From positions 1,302,001 to 1,366,000 of the forward strand of contig NZ_JAHSTY010000002.1 of assembly GCF_019145355.1 (NCBI RefSeq): a stretch of 64,000 nt of DNA. The letters run 5' to 3'. The DNA is from Pseudomonas azadiae (GTDB taxonomy: Bacteria; Pseudomonadota; Gammaproteobacteria; Pseudomonadales; Pseudomonadaceae). Position 1 is the first letter of the stretch; each line of letters begins with the position of its first letter. The translations under genes and the position numbers were made by a program. The notes under the pieces were generated by a model. It did not search any database. It was not told the DNA's origin and saw only the letters and a list, made by a program, of their open reading frames with translations. Positions 1 through 10,200 of the stretch are shown here, one piece after another.

Positions 1-1
1 T

Positions 2-1624
2 TCGCCACGACCGGTGATCCTGTTTATTGATGAGGCGCATACGCTGGTAGGGGCGGGTGCGCAAGCCGGTGCGTCGGATGCCGCCAATCTGCTCAAGCCG
101 GCCTTGGCCCGTGGCGAGCTGCGCACCATCGCCGCCACCACCTGGTCGGAATACAAGAAATACTTCGAAAAAGATCCTGCGTTGGCGCGGCGTTTCCAGC
201 CCGTGCTGGTGGAAGAGCCCAGTGTCGAGCAAGCGGTGTCGATCTTGCGCGGGTTGGTGCCTGTGTATGAGCGCAGCCATGGCGTCTACGTGCGCGACGA
301 TGCGGTCGTGGCGGCGGCGCAGTTGAGTGCCCGTTACCTGACCGGGCGCCAGTTACCCGATAAGGCGGTGGATGTGCTGGACACCGCGTGCGCCCGTTTG
401 AAAATCAGCCGGGAGACAGCGCCACAAGCACTGCAATGCCTGTACTCGGAACAAGCGGAGGGCGCCCGGCAGCTTCAGGCAATGAGCCGCGACAGGGACG
501 CAGGGTTTCCCGTGGATGAACAGCGCCTTCACGGGTTGAACCTGCGCATGCAGGCCGTGGAAAACGAGCGTGGGCATCTGGAGCGGAGCTGGCGGGAACA
601 GCAAGGATCGGCGCAGCAGGTGTGCCCGCGCATGGTGGCGCAGGTCATCAGTGCCTGGACTGGCATCCCGGTTGAACAATTGGCGTTCGAGCACAGTGCA
701 CGGGTTCTGGGCTTTGCCGATGCGCTGCGTTCGCGAATCCTCGGCCAGGAGCAAGCGGTGCAGGCCCTGGATCGCAACCTGCGCGCCGTGGCCGCAGGGC
801 TCCACAACGCCGACGCGCCGGTCGGTGTGTTCCTGCTGGTCGGCCCAAGTGGTGTGGGCAAGACCGAGACTGCGCTGGCCCTTGGCGATCTGTTGTATGG
901 GGGAGAGCGCTTCGTCACGACCCTCAATATGTCGGAGTTCCAGGAAAAACACTCACTGTCTCGGTTGATTGGCGCACCGCCCGGTTACGTCGGTTTCGGC
1001 GAGGGCGGTGTGCTGACAGAAGCCGTGCGCCAGCGCCCGTATTCTGTCGTGCTGCTCGATGAGGTCGAGAAAGCCGACCCGGAAGTGTTGAACCTGTTCT
1101 ACCAGATTTTCGACAAGGGCCGGGCCAATGACGGGGAAGGCCGGGAAATCGACTTTCGCAACACACTGATCCTGATGACTTCCAACCTGGGCAGCGCGTG
1201 CATCAGTGAATGCTGCGCGGGCGGCCAGCGACCTGACGCGCACGTGCTGCAAGAGGCGATCCGCCCGCTGCTGCGCGAGCACTTCAAACCCGCGTTGTTG
1301 GCCCGGATGCGTGTGGTTCCGTATTACCCGGTCACGGGTGAGGTTCTGCATGACCTCGCAAGGCTCAAGCTGGAACGCCTGGGGCAGCGGCTGCACCTGC
1401 GTAAATTGGCGTTCAGCTATACGCCAGAGCTGGTTGCACACATGGCCGAGCGTTGCGCCCACGGGGACAGCGGCGCTCGTTATATCGACCAGTGGATCGA
1501 GCTGCATGTGTTGCCGCAGATTGTGGATCGTCTGCTGGCGGCCATGGCTCAAGGCGAACCCTTGGCGCATGTGCATGCGCGCCTGGACGCCAATGGCTAT
1601 CCACTCTGTGAGTTCAGCCAATGA
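2..1624 (+). CDS. tssH: T6SS AAA+ ATPase TssH/ClpV, C-terminal part (5' truncated by window)
   Basis: ClpV is the hexameric cytoplasmic AAA+ unfoldase that disassembles contracted TssB-TssC sheath so that the type VI apparatus can be reused. The frame is open from base 2, so the N-terminal domain and the first Walker A lie outside the window. Visible are the first-ring Walker B ([10 protein letters not shown], at the very start), a middle domain at about residues 120-220, the second-ring Walker A (GPSGVGKTE, nt 843-869) and second Walker B ([10 protein letters not shown], nt 1046-1075). The stop overlaps the ATG of the next gene by 4 bp (ATGA), implying translational coupling. The neighbours are T6SS genes, which separates it from ClpB; the shorter linker also fits ClpV. 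The family assignment is firm, and the position matches clpV2 of HSI-II. Confidence 0.95.
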   Translation, partial: SPRPVILFIDEAHTLVGAGAQAGASDAANLLKPALARGELRTIAATTWSEYKKYFEKDPALARRFQPVLVEEPSVEQAVSILRGLVPVYERSHGVYVRDDAVVAAAQLSARYLTGRQLPDKAVDVLDTACARLKISRETAPQALQCLYSEQAEGARQLQAMSRDRDAGFPVDEQRLHGLNLRMQAVENERGHLERSWREQQGSAQQVCPRMVAQVISAWTGIPVEQLAFEHSARVLGFADALRSRILGQEQAVQALDRNLRAVAAGLHNADAPVGVFLLVGPSGVGKTETALALGDLLYGGERFVTTLNMSEFQEKHSLSRLIGAPPGYVGFGEGGVLTEAVRQRPYSVVLLDEVEKADPEVLNLFYQIFDKGRANDGEGREIDFRNTLILMTSNLGSACISECCAGGQRPDAHVLQEAIRPLLREHFKPALLARMRVVPYYPVTGEVLHDLARLKLERLGQRLHLRKLAFSYTPELVAHMAERCAHGDSGARYIDQWIELHVLPQIVDRLLAAMAQGEPLAHVHARLDANGYPLCEFSQ

Positions 1625-3153
1625 GCGATCCGCAGTTCACCCAGGCGCCCGATGCTCCGGCTTATGCCGACGCGCTGCTCGGTTGGTTCATTCGCCTGGG
1701 CATCGATAGCGACGAAGCCACGTTGCCTGGCTTGTGCGTTGCGGCGGTAGCGCAACTGAGCCAGTGCGAGCTCAGCCAGTGGTACTGGCGAGATGAATCC
1801 ACCGGCCGGCTTGAGCTGATTGCGCAACATCTACCCGCAGCCCTTCGCCCCGTCGATCCGGTCTGCGCCAAGGACTTCCAGCACGAGCAGATGTTGCACT
1901 ATGTGCTTCGCCATCAGACGGCTCTCAACCTGCAAGACCTTGCAGGCAGCGTCTACGAGTGCGGGTTCCTGCCTGCCATGGCGGCGCCCTGGCAAGCGGT
2001 GTCATGCGTGCCGTTGTTCAACCGCGGCAAGGCCATCAGCGGCGTGTTGTTGTACGCCAGCCAATGCCGAAAAAACCTGCAGGACTACACCGTTTCGTTG
2101 AGTCAACTCGGCAGTTTTGCCTCGACGCAACTGGCTTTGCTCCGTTGCCAGCGTTCCACAGGCCATTTCACCCCAGCCAAGGGATGCCCACCGGCTCTCC
2201 GCGCAGAGTTTGGGTTGATCGGCAGCAGTACGGCCATGGATGAGACGTATCACCTGATCGGCAAGGTTCTAAATACCCCCTACACCGTACTGCTGCGCGG
2301 CGAGACGGGAACGGGCAAGGAGGTGGTGGCGCGCGCTATTCATGCGGCGGGACCGCGTAGCCACAAAGCCTTCGTGGTGCAAAATTGCGCGGCGTTTCCC
2401 GAGGGGCTGCTGGAAAGTGAACTGTTCGGCTATCGCAAAGGTGCATTCACGGGCGCGGAACGTAACCACACAGGGCTGTTTGACGCGGCGCATGGCGGCA
2501 CGCTGCTCCTGGACGAAATCGGCGACATGCCGCTGTCGCTGCAGGCCAAGTTGCTGCGGGTTTTGCAGGAAGGCGAAGTCCGCCCGTTGGGCGCCAGTGC
2601 GGCACACAAGGTCGATGTGCGCATCATCGCCGCGACTCACCGCGACCTCTGCGCGATGGTCGCCCAAGGCAGTTTTCGCGAGGACCTTTACTACCGGCTG
2701 GCGCAATTTCCCATCGAGCTGCCGCCGTTGCGTCAACGCGACGGCGATGTGTTGCTGTTGGCCCGTGAATTTGCACAAAAGGCCTCTTCCGCGCTGGGTC
2801 GCTCACCGGTGGCGTGGTCCAGCGCCGCCCTTGATCAACTGTCCAGTTACGCCTTCCCAGGCAATGTCCGCGAACTCAAATGCCTGGTGGAACGCGCCGT
2901 GCTGCTCTGTGACGACGGGGTGATCCTGCCGGCGCACCTGTCCCTGTCCGCGCCGCCCGCCGACGAGTCCGTCGATGCGACGTTGCGCCAACGCCTGGAG
3001 CGCGTTGAGCGGGTCTTCCTGATCGACTGCTTGCACAAGAACCGTGGCAATCGCACCCGCACCGCGCGCGAGTTGGGCGTGGCGCGGCGCACGCTGCTCT
3101 ATCGACTGGCGCGCCTGAAGATCCCGGTTGGCGATATGCGCGAGGAATGCTGA
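1621..3153 (+). CDS. sigma54-dependent transcriptional activator of T6SS (Sfa2/VasH-like)
   Basis: This is a bacterial enhancer-binding protein that opens sigma54 promoters, here probably the T6SS operon and its hcp/vgrG satellites. The N-terminal 190 residues look like a GAF-type sensor region. The AAA+ domain has Walker A GETGTGKE at residues 227-234, the sigma54-contacting GAFTGA loop at 274-279 and Walker [11 protein letters not shown] Fis-type helix-turn-helix ([20 protein letters not shown]) ends the 510-residue protein. There is no receiver domain, so it is not a two-component regulator. Gene order (tssH, this gene, fha) is that of sfa2 in P. aeruginosa HSI-II and vasH in Vibrio. Its GAFTGA is intact, so it should be able to engage sigma54. 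The ligand of the sensor region is unknown. Confidence 0.93.
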   Translation: MSDPQFTQAPDAPAYADALLGWFIRLGIDSDEATLPGLCVAAVAQLSQCELSQWYWRDESTGRLELIAQHLPAALRPVDPVCAKDFQHEQMLHYVLRHQTALNLQDLAGSVYECGFLPAMAAPWQAVSCVPLFNRGKAISGVLLYASQCRKNLQDYTVSLSQLGSFASTQLALLRCQRSTGHFTPAKGCPPALRAEFGLIGSSTAMDETYHLIGKVLNTPYTVLLRGETGTGKEVVARAIHAAGPRSHKAFVVQNCAAFPEGLLESELFGYRKGAFTGAERNHTGLFDAAHGGTLLLDEIGDMPLSLQAKLLRVLQEGEVRPLGASAAHKVDVRIIAATHRDLCAMVAQGSFREDLYYRLAQFPIELPPLRQRDGDVLLLAREFAQKASSALGRSPVAWSSAALDQLSSYAFPGNVRELKCLVERAVLLCDDGVILPAHLSLSAPPADESVDATLRQRLERVERVFLIDCLHKNRGNRTRTARELGVARRTLLYRLARLKIPVGDMREEC

Positions 3154-3195
3154 ATGAGCGGCGTGTGGGCACTTAATTCTTATGGGAGATACCTG

Positions 3196-3327
3196 ATGCG
3201 TATTCATCCGTGGCAAGCCGTGGTGCTTGCGCTGTGTGTGTTGAGCGGCTGTAACGCCAATTACGTGTTTGATGATGCCGATTACCGTCCGTTGGGCGAC
3301 CCCCAGGCGGTCCGCCGTGGGCAATGA
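3196..3327 (+). CDS. tiny T6SS-cluster lipoprotein (OrfX position), 43 aa
   Basis: A 43-residue frame starts at ATG 3196 behind TGGGAG (3183-3188) and ends at TGA 3325. It encodes a short hydrophobic signal followed by a lipobox VLSGC with Cys19, then only 24 mature residues ending in charged NYVFDDADYRPLGD. Residue +2 after Cys is Asn, not Asp, so outer-membrane sorting is expected. HSI-II of P. aeruginosa has a small gene (orfX) between sfa2 and fha2, and this frame occupies the same slot. TssJ is encoded separately, so this is an extra lipoprotein of unknown role. It is short enough to be missed by automatic annotation. The lipobox, ribosome site and conserved position argue that it is real. 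Confidence 0.72.
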   Translation: MRIHPWQAVVLALCVLSGCNANYVFDDADYRPLGDPQAVRRGQ

Positions 3328-3340
3328 GCAGGGGAGCTGC

Positions 3341-4510
3341 ATGCAATTAACCTTTGAAGTTTGCAGTACCGCAAGCGGTGAGCCGCCTGCTCGCAAAACG
3401 TTTGACGGCGTTGGCGGCGTGATCGGCCGGGGAACGGGCTGTGACTGGATCATCCCGGATGCTGATCGCTCGATTTCCAGCCATCACGGCTTGATCGTTT
3501 ATCGGGAAGGCCACTACTTTCTCACCGATATCAGCAGCAACGGCATCGGCGTATCAGGCAGCATGGAGCGCTTGTGCAAAGGCCAGGCACGGCTGATCGG
3601 TGACGGTGACGTTTACCAGATGGGCAGGTTGAATATTCGTGCCAGCCTCGTGGTGCAGGAGCGGCAGCCGTTTGCCCGTGAAGACATGATTCCAGACGAT
3701 GCCTTCCTTGGTCTTGACCCGGTCTGCGCGCTGGAGCGCGAACACATGGGTGGCGACTTACCGGCAGCGCTGGGCGCCCTGGACACCTCAACGCAGGCGC
3801 TGCCCCCATCGCTTTGCCAGGGCCCTGTGGACCGCGATCATCTGGTCGCCCCGAAATGGGCGGAACCGGCCAGGGAAATTCTGGCTTGCGAACCCACCAC
3901 GGCCGCACCTGCCGGTGAAACATTCTGGCCACGGTTTGCCCGAGCATTGGGCATGCCGCTGGACACGCTCGATACGCCGGCGCGTGAAGCGCTGGCAATC
4001 AAGGTGGCGGGCCTGTTCAAGTTGACCCTCGAGGGCTTGCAGCAAAGCCTGCGGACCCGTGACGAGCTGCATAGCGAGTTGAACGAAGGGTTAACCGCCC
4101 CGGAGTCCGTTACCTCCAATCCGTTAAAAGACTGTGCCGACAGCCACGCTGCCATGGCAGCGCTGCTGGGCGCCAACGAATCGCGGCAACTCTGTGCCGA
4201 ACAAGCGGTGACCCAGGTTTGTCGTGATTTGCAAATTCATCAACTGGCGCTGGTCGTGGCCAGTCGGGCCACTATCCGCGGTGCATTGACCGCCTTCGCG
4301 CCCGCGCACTTGCTGCTGTGTTTCGAGCGCGAGGGCAAGCCGCCCAGGTTCTTCAGTGAGGGTGCCCATTGGCGGGCATATCAACGCCACTATCGACGGC
4401 TGACGGAGGAGGAACCCTTGGGCGAGCAGCTGTTGCTCAGAGACTTTTCCAAGGCCTACGAAGAGCAAGTACGCCTGGTCTCCACCCTGCACGTCGGGCA
4501 TCCAGGATGA
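3341..4510 (+). CDS. tagH: T6SS FHA-domain protein TagH/Fha
   Basis: A cytoplasmic phosphothreonine-reading scaffold of the T6SS threonine-phosphorylation pathway. The start at 3341 is chosen because GGGGAG (3331-3336) precedes it; the frame remains open upstream to 3269, but that part overlaps the small lipoprotein gene. The FHA fold is seen at residues about 20-100, with GRG at 29-31, the SxxH element SISSHH at 44-49 and SSNGIGV at 65-71, the usual phosphopeptide-contact segments. The C-terminal half (about 200-389) contains the TagH-type helical domain (FWPRFARALGM onwards). The protein has 389 residues. Its stop overlaps the tssJ start by 4 bp. It corresponds to fha2 of HSI-II. Confidence 0.92.
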   Translation: MQLTFEVCSTASGEPPARKTFDGVGGVIGRGTGCDWIIPDADRSISSHHGLIVYREGHYFLTDISSNGIGVSGSMERLCKGQARLIGDGDVYQMGRLNIRASLVVQERQPFAREDMIPDDAFLGLDPVCALEREHMGGDLPAALGALDTSTQALPPSLCQGPVDRDHLVAPKWAEPAREILACEPTTAAPAGETFWPRFARALGMPLDTLDTPAREALAIKVAGLFKLTLEGLQQSLRTRDELHSELNEGLTAPESVTSNPLKDCADSHAAMAALLGANESRQLCAEQAVTQVCRDLQIHQLALVVASRATIRGALTAFAPAHLLLCFEREGKPPRFFSEGAHWRAYQRHYRRLTEEEPLGEQLLLRDFSKAYEEQVRLVSTLHVGHPG

Positions 4511-5001
4511 CGTTCATGTATCGAACCGCCGTTATATCAAGGCTGTTGGCGCTTGGCCTGCTGGCCGGCTGCAGCACCCTTTCACCTTTTTCGAGCATGA
4601 CCAAGCTGGACTTGACCTTGGCGGCTGCTGACGAAGTCAACCCGGACCTTCACGGCCGTCCATCCCCCGTAGTGGTGCAACTGATTGAACTGCGGCATCC
4701 CGTGGCCTTTGAAAACGCCGAGTTCTTCAGCCTGTACGGCCGGGCCGAACAGACACTGCCCAAGGACTGGGTCGCCAGCGAAGAGTTGGAATTGCGTCCC
4801 GGCGAACACCTGGCACTCAAGCTGAGTGTCGAGTCACACAGCCGTTATGTCGGCGTGCTGGCGGCCTATCGCGACTTGCCCCATGTGCAGTGGCGGCTGG
4901 TGCTGCCCGTGGGCCCTGGACAATTGACCCGTGCCGACGTCGTGCTGGACCAGGCGGGCATCCGTATGGCCGGGTCCCACACTGAAAGGTCGGAGGATTG
5001 A
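4507..5001 (+). CDS. tssJ: T6SS outer-membrane lipoprotein TssJ
   Basis: TssJ is the lipoprotein that anchors the TssJLM membrane complex at the inner face of the outer membrane and binds the periplasmic end of TssM. The 164-residue product has a signal peptide with lipobox LLAGC (Cys22), then a beta-rich periplasmic domain containing the family-like stretch VQLIELRHPVAFENAEFFSLY. The start at 4507 is preferred because it overlaps the tagH stop (ATGA); an internal ATG at 4516 is an alternative that gives the same mature protein. The family assignment rests on lipobox, size and the position just before tssK. Confidence 0.92.
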   Translation: MTFMYRTAVISRLLALGLLAGCSTLSPFSSMTKLDLTLAAADEVNPDLHGRPSPVVVQLIELRHPVAFENAEFFSLYGRAEQTLPKDWVASEELELRPGEHLALKLSVESHSRYVGVLAAYRDLPHVQWRLVLPVGPGQLTRADVVLDQAGIRMAGSHTERSED

Positions 5002-5002
5002 G

Positions 5003-6331
5003 ATGCAGATCCATAACGTTATCTGGCAAGAAGGCATGCTGCTCAGGCCCCAGCATTTGCAGCACAGCGATCGCTACTACCATCGGCAACTCAACCGTAC
5101 GCGCCTGCTGAGCACTGATGCGTGGGGGTTCCTGAGCCTGGATGTCGATGTGCAGTCCCTCAACCTGGGCAAGATAGTAGTCAACCAGGCCAGCGGCGTA
5201 TTGCCGGATGGCAGTCTGTTCGAGCTGAACGGTGCGATGGAGCCGCTGGTCTTGCAGGTCCCTGCGAATGTGGGCCGGCAGGCGGTGTATTTGGCGCTGC
5301 CGCTGTCCACGGCAAATCCGGTTGAAGTGCGCAGGAAGGACCAGGACGATGTCCTGGCGCGCTACGTCGCCTATGAAACGGAGATCGGCGACACCAATGC
5401 CGGCGTCGACTCTCGCTGTCCGGTCAACTGTGCACGCCCTGATTTGCGCCTGGTGCTGGGTGAGGGCGCCAATGACCCGTACTACGTGAAACTCCAGGTC
5501 GCCCAGGTTCAGGATTCGACCCATGAAGGCGGCGCCAGGCTGGATGCGGATTTTGTACCGACGTTCATCTACCTCCAGGGCTCGGGGTATGTGTGGTCGT
5601 GCCTCAAGGAGGTGATCAGCCTGCTGGCGACCCGTGGCGATGCGATCGCAGCGCGCATCCAGGGCAGTGGTGCCTCGGCGGGCACGCAGGTCGGCGACTT
5701 TTTAATGCTGCAATTGATCAATCGTGCCGAATTGATATTGCGTCACTACCTGGGTCAGGCCCAGGTGCGTCCGGAGCGGTTGTATCGGGAGTTGCTGTCG
5801 ATTCTCGGTGAACTGTCGACCTTTGCCGGCGACAACAGGCGCGCGTCATTAGCGGTCCAGTACCAGCATGGCGATCAGGGGGCGAGCTTCCGTGGCCTGA
5901 TGGAGGGGCTTCGCACGGTGTTGTCGTCGGTGCTGGAACAGCATGCCATCGAGTTGACGCTGCAACAACGCCAGTACGGGGTGCTGGTCTGCCCGGTCAG
6001 CGATATCAAGTTACTGGGTACCGCGACGTTCATTCTAGCGGCCACTGCCCAGTGCGACAGCGAAGAGCTGCGTCACCGCCTGCCGGCGCATCTGAAGATC
6101 GGCCCCGTGGAACACATCCGCGAACTGGTGAACCTGCATCTTGCCGGCATCAAGGTCAGGTCGCTGCCGGTAGCGCCGCGACAGATTCCGTTTCATGCCG
6201 GCAAGACCTATTTCATGCTCGAACTCAGCCCGCGCGACATCGTGCAGTTGGAGCAATCGGGTGGGTTTGCCTTCCACGCCAGCGGCGAGTTCGCCGAGCT
6301 GGAACTCAACTTCTGGGCTATCAGGAACTGA
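5003..6331 (+). CDS. tssK: T6SS baseplate protein TssK
   Basis: TssK trimers link the T6SS baseplate wedge to the membrane complex by binding TssL and TssM. The 442-residue length fits the family. The N terminus (VIWQEGMLLRPQHLQ) carries the hallmark WxEGMLLxPQHLQ sequence of TssK. The start at 5003 follows GGAGG (4992-4996) with tight spacing and leaves only one base after the tssJ stop. The C-terminal domain (about residues 320-442, ending NFWAIRN) is the part that contacts the membrane proteins in characterised systems. The gene equals hsiJ2 in HSI-II naming. Confidence 0.95.
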   Translation: MQIHNVIWQEGMLLRPQHLQHSDRYYHRQLNRTRLLSTDAWGFLSLDVDVQSLNLGKIVVNQASGVLPDGSLFELNGAMEPLVLQVPANVGRQAVYLALPLSTANPVEVRRKDQDDVLARYVAYETEIGDTNAGVDSRCPVNCARPDLRLVLGEGANDPYYVKLQVAQVQDSTHEGGARLDADFVPTFIYLQGSGYVWSCLKEVISLLATRGDAIAARIQGSGASAGTQVGDFLMLQLINRAELILRHYLGQAQVRPERLYRELLSILGELSTFAGDNRRASLAVQYQHGDQGASFRGLMEGLRTVLSSVLEQHAIELTLQQRQYGVLVCPVSDIKLLGTATFILAATAQCDSEELRHRLPAHLKIGPVEHIRELVNLHLAGIKVRSLPVAPRQIPFHAGKTYFMLELSPRDIVQLEQSGGFAFHASGEFAELELNFWAIRN

Positions 6332-6336
6332 ACACC

Positions 6337-7200
6337 ATGACTATGGACAGTGAATATCCGCAGGACGAAAAAACCGTGCTGCTTGACCGTGACGGGCTCG
6401 GACCGGCGCAGGGGCCGGTCACCGACTTTCCAACGCCGCCGCGCTTCGAACAATTGGAAGACCGAATGATCTACGCCGCCCGCCTGCAGGGCAGCGAGAA
6501 CTTCAGGATGGGGCCCAACACCCTGTTGGCAGCGGCTTGGGATCTGTTGTCGCAGGTCGTCCAGCTCAAGTTCAGTTCCGGCCGGGAAACCCTGCAGGCG
6601 CTCAATGACCAGCTTTCATCGGGGATCAACGCGTTTGAGGCGCGTGCATTGCACCTGGGTGCGCAGAGCAGTCAGGTGATGTCGGCGCGCTATGTGCTGT
6701 GCAGTGTCATTGATGAGGCTGTGGTCACCACGCCATGGGGCAATCGCAGCGACTGGTCGAAGCGAAGCCTGTTGAGCCGTTTTCACAACGAAACCTTCGG
6801 CGGAGAAAAATTTTTCCAGTTGCTGGAGCGTTTGTCCCGCGATCCCATCAAGCATGTGGCCTTGCTGGAATTGATGTACCTGTGCCTGTTACTGGGGTTC
6901 GAAGGTAAATACCGGGTCATGGAGCGGGGAAGGGCACACCTTGAAACGGTGCAAGACGCGGTGTATCGCCAGATCAGGCATGTGCGCGGTGAACGACTGC
7001 CGGCAGCCATCGCGCCGCGTGCGGAGAGGGCATCCCGGCCACGGCTTCGCATTGTTTCCGTAACCTGGGTCGTCGTCTGCGTGCTGGCCTGTTTGCTCGT
7101 GATGTATTCGGGGTTTGCCTGGGTACTGGGCCAGGAGCGCATGACAGCGCTGCGCTCTTTTCAATCTTCGGTGCCAGGCCTGTCCCGGACGCCCTTGTAA
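6337..7200 (+). CDS. tssL: T6SS inner-membrane protein TssL (DotU), short form with N-terminal Thr motif
   Basis: TssL is a tail-anchored inner-membrane protein of the T6SS membrane complex. The 287-residue product has the cytoplasmic DotU domain (about 40-230), with typical segments such as SARYVLCSVIDEAVVTTPWG, and one membrane helix at about 238-260 (IVSVTWVVVCVLACLLVMYS). There is no peptidoglycan-binding OmpA domain after it, so wall anchoring must come from another protein or be absent. The first 20 residues include DEKTVLLDRD with Thr13. A phosphorylated N-terminal threonine in TssL of Agrobacterium is recognised by Fha, and the kinase, phosphatase and Fha are all encoded here. Corresponds to dotU2. 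Confidence 0.94.
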   Translation: MTMDSEYPQDEKTVLLDRDGLGPAQGPVTDFPTPPRFEQLEDRMIYAARLQGSENFRMGPNTLLAAAWDLLSQVVQLKFSSGRETLQALNDQLSSGINAFEARALHLGAQSSQVMSARYVLCSVIDEAVVTTPWGNRSDWSKRSLLSRFHNETFGGEKFFQLLERLSRDPIKHVALLELMYLCLLLGFEGKYRVMERGRAHLETVQDAVYRQIRHVRGERLPAAIAPRAERASRPRLRIVSVTWVVVCVLACLLVMYSGFAWVLGQERMTALRSFQSSVPGLSRTPL

Positions 7201-7215
7201 CGCTGGGAGCAATGA

Positions 7216-10200
7216 ATGAACGCATTCTTCAAGGGCGTGGGCACGGCGCTGCGCAAGAGTTGGGTATGGAGCCTGCTGCTGGTGTTGTCCAGTGCGTTGC
7301 TGGTGTGGTTTTTCGGACCTTTGCTGGCGGTGGATGACTACCGTTTCTGGCGGAGCTCGACCTCCCGTTTGCTGACCATCAGCGGGTTGCTGCTGATGTG
7401 GGGGCTGGCGATGGTAGTGGTGGGCGCGCGCCGCACCGCAAGGTTGCATGAGCCCGAGCACCACGCACGCCACCAGCAGCAGGAATTGATCGATCATGAA
7501 ACAAGACAGGTGCGGGGGCGCTTCAAGGAGGCGCTGCAGACGTTGAAAAGCTCGCTGCGCTACGGCTCGCGCAGCGAGCGATGGCGAAACGAGTTGCCCT
7601 GGTACCTGTTGGTCGGCGAACAAGGCAGTGGCAAGACCTGCCTGTTGGCCGCCTGCGGCTTGCAGTCTCCCCTCGACCAGGCTGAAGCGCCCCCGGGCAC
7701 CAGGCCTTACTGTGACTGGTATTTTGCCGAAGAGGCCGTCATGGTCGAGACGGCCGGCCGATATCTGCGCCAACCGGAGCATTCAGTCGATGCCGCAGGA
7801 TGGAAAACCCTGTTGGGCCTGCTCAAGGCGTGGCGCAGGGGGCGGCCGCTCAATGGCGTAGTGGTGACCTTGTCGGTTGATACGCTTTCAAGCAGCAATG
7901 AGCACGACCTGGAGCGCCATGCACGTGACGTGCGTACCCGCCTGCATGAGATCCAGCAGACACTGCACGTGGATGTGCCGGTGTATCTGGTGTTGACCCA
8001 GGCGGATCGGTTGGCCGGGTTCGCGGAGTTCTTTGACGCACAGCAGGGCGATGGCACCGAAGAAGTCCTGGGTGCTCGTCTGGTCGAGGGCACGTCCGGT
8101 ACAGACATCGCCCACGTGAGGGAGGCGTTCGAGAGCGTGTTGCAGCGCCTGGGAACGGAGCTGATCCCGCGCTTGCATCAGGAGCGCAATATCGAGCGTC
8201 GCGGCCGGATGCTGGATTTTCCACGGCACGTCGCACGCATCGGCGATCCTCTGTGCCTGTTCATCGAAACCGCGTTTTCCGCGCATCGCTACCAGCGCAT
8301 CAATGGTCTGCGAGGGTTCTACCTGACCAGTGCGAATACGCGCGATGTACGTCCTCATTTTGTCCAGGGCCTGTTCCATCGCGTGATAGTTGCCGAGGCC
8401 GATCTCGCCGGGCTGCATACCCCGGAGCGGCAGCGCATACAGCGACGCCACGGGCTGCTGGCGCTGGCCGCAACCTTGGTGATCGGCACAGCGGCGGCGT
8501 TGTGGATGCACAGTTTTTCGTTCAACCAGCAACGGCTGGCGCTGCTGCTGGAACTGGGCAATGTCCGGCCCCCTGCGCCACAAGGCTCAAACGAAAGCCT
8601 CGCACTGCTGGCCCTGTTGGATAGCCGCCTGGCCGCAACGAAAGTCTTTGCACCGCTGGCAGACGCCCGATGGCTTGATCGGGCGGGCTTGTACCAAGGG
8701 GAGGTGACCCGCGCGCCGCTGGTCAGTGCCTATGAACAAGCCTTGCGCCAGCAACTGCTGCCCTATGTGACCAGGCTGCTCGAAGGGCAGGTGCGAGACC
8801 GCCTGGCTGATCGCGAGCGGCTGCTGGACAGCCTGCGTGCCTACCTGATGCTCAACCTGCGCGAACGACGTGATGCGGCGTGGCTGGCGGAGTATGTGGC
8901 GGGCCAGTGGTCAACCGACCCCTCGACGCATAAACGTTTGAATCAACACCTTGCACGGCTCCTTGAGCAGCCTTTTTTGGCACCGTTGAATAACGAGTTG
9001 GTGGCTCAGGCCCGCCTCGTGTTGCGCGGTGAGTCGCTGGCGGAGGTGGTTTACCGAACGCTGCGCGAGCAAGCGCGGAGTCTGGAACCTTACCGACTGG
9101 CCGAAGGTCCTGCGTTTTCGAGGGTCGAGCCACCCATACCCGGGTTCTACACCCGAAAATACCTGCAGTTTTTTGAAAAACAGGGCCCTCAATTGGTCAA
9201 TGCCATCGCCCAGGATAACTGGGTGCTTGGTGAAGGCACCGACCTCAGCGTCGTGGACTTACGCAAGTTGGTGGTTGAGTTGGAGCAGCGCTATTTCAGT
9301 GAATACGCTGATGCATGGAGTGATGCCCTTGGTCGGATCAGGCTGCTCGACAGTGGCAGTCTGCGACAAGGTGCGCAGCAGCTCGCAAGCCTTACTTCGG
9401 CTCAATCGGCCTTGGTGCAGTTGTTGCAGCAGATTCGTGAAAACACGCGGCTGGTACCGCTCTCCGATCGGCTTGAGGCGATGAGCACGCCGGTCGGCGA
9501 GCTGGGCGCACTGACCTCCGGTGCGCTCGCCCGCACGGCGCTGCCTGATACCGCCCGGCGTGCTTTGCAGCGCCGCTTCGAGCCCTTGCACCAATTGCTC
9601 GATGACGAGCAGAACCCCGGGGGCGAACTGACGCAGGCCTTGCGCATGCTCGATGAGCTGCACCTGCAATTGTCGACACTGAGCCGCGACAGTTCACCGG
9701 AACAGGCTGCGTTCAAATTGGCCAGGCAACGCATGGAGGGGCAGCAGCCGCTCCTGGGCAACCTGCGTGATGCAGCAGCCCGCTTGCCGCAACCGCTTAG
9801 AGGATGGTTCGAAGGAATGGCCGACCAGAGCTGGCGCCACCTGCTTGAGGATGCCTATGGCTATGTGAATCAGCGGTATCAAAGCGAGATCTTTGGCTTT
9901 TATGCGAAGGCTATCCAGCGCCGGTACCCGTTTGATGCCCACGCCGGCAGCGACGTTGCCCTGGCTGATTTCCAGGAGTTTTTCAAACCACGGGGGGCCA
10001 TGGCGCGTTTTTATGAGGCTTACCTGCGACCGTTTGTGAATGCCGAGGGCAACCGCTATCGCCTGCGGACCCTGGAGGGACGCAGCCTGCCGATGTCGCG
10101 TCTGGTGCTGGAGCAACTGGCGAGGGCACAGACCATTCGCCAGGGTTTTTTCAGCGAGGACCAGGGGGATTGGGCCGTGCGGTTCACGCTGGCGCCCTAT

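Noticed and set aside
3269..3340. Upstream extension of the FHA protein
   Set aside because: The extension overlaps the small lipoprotein gene and lacks a ribosome site; GGGGAG supports the start at 3341.
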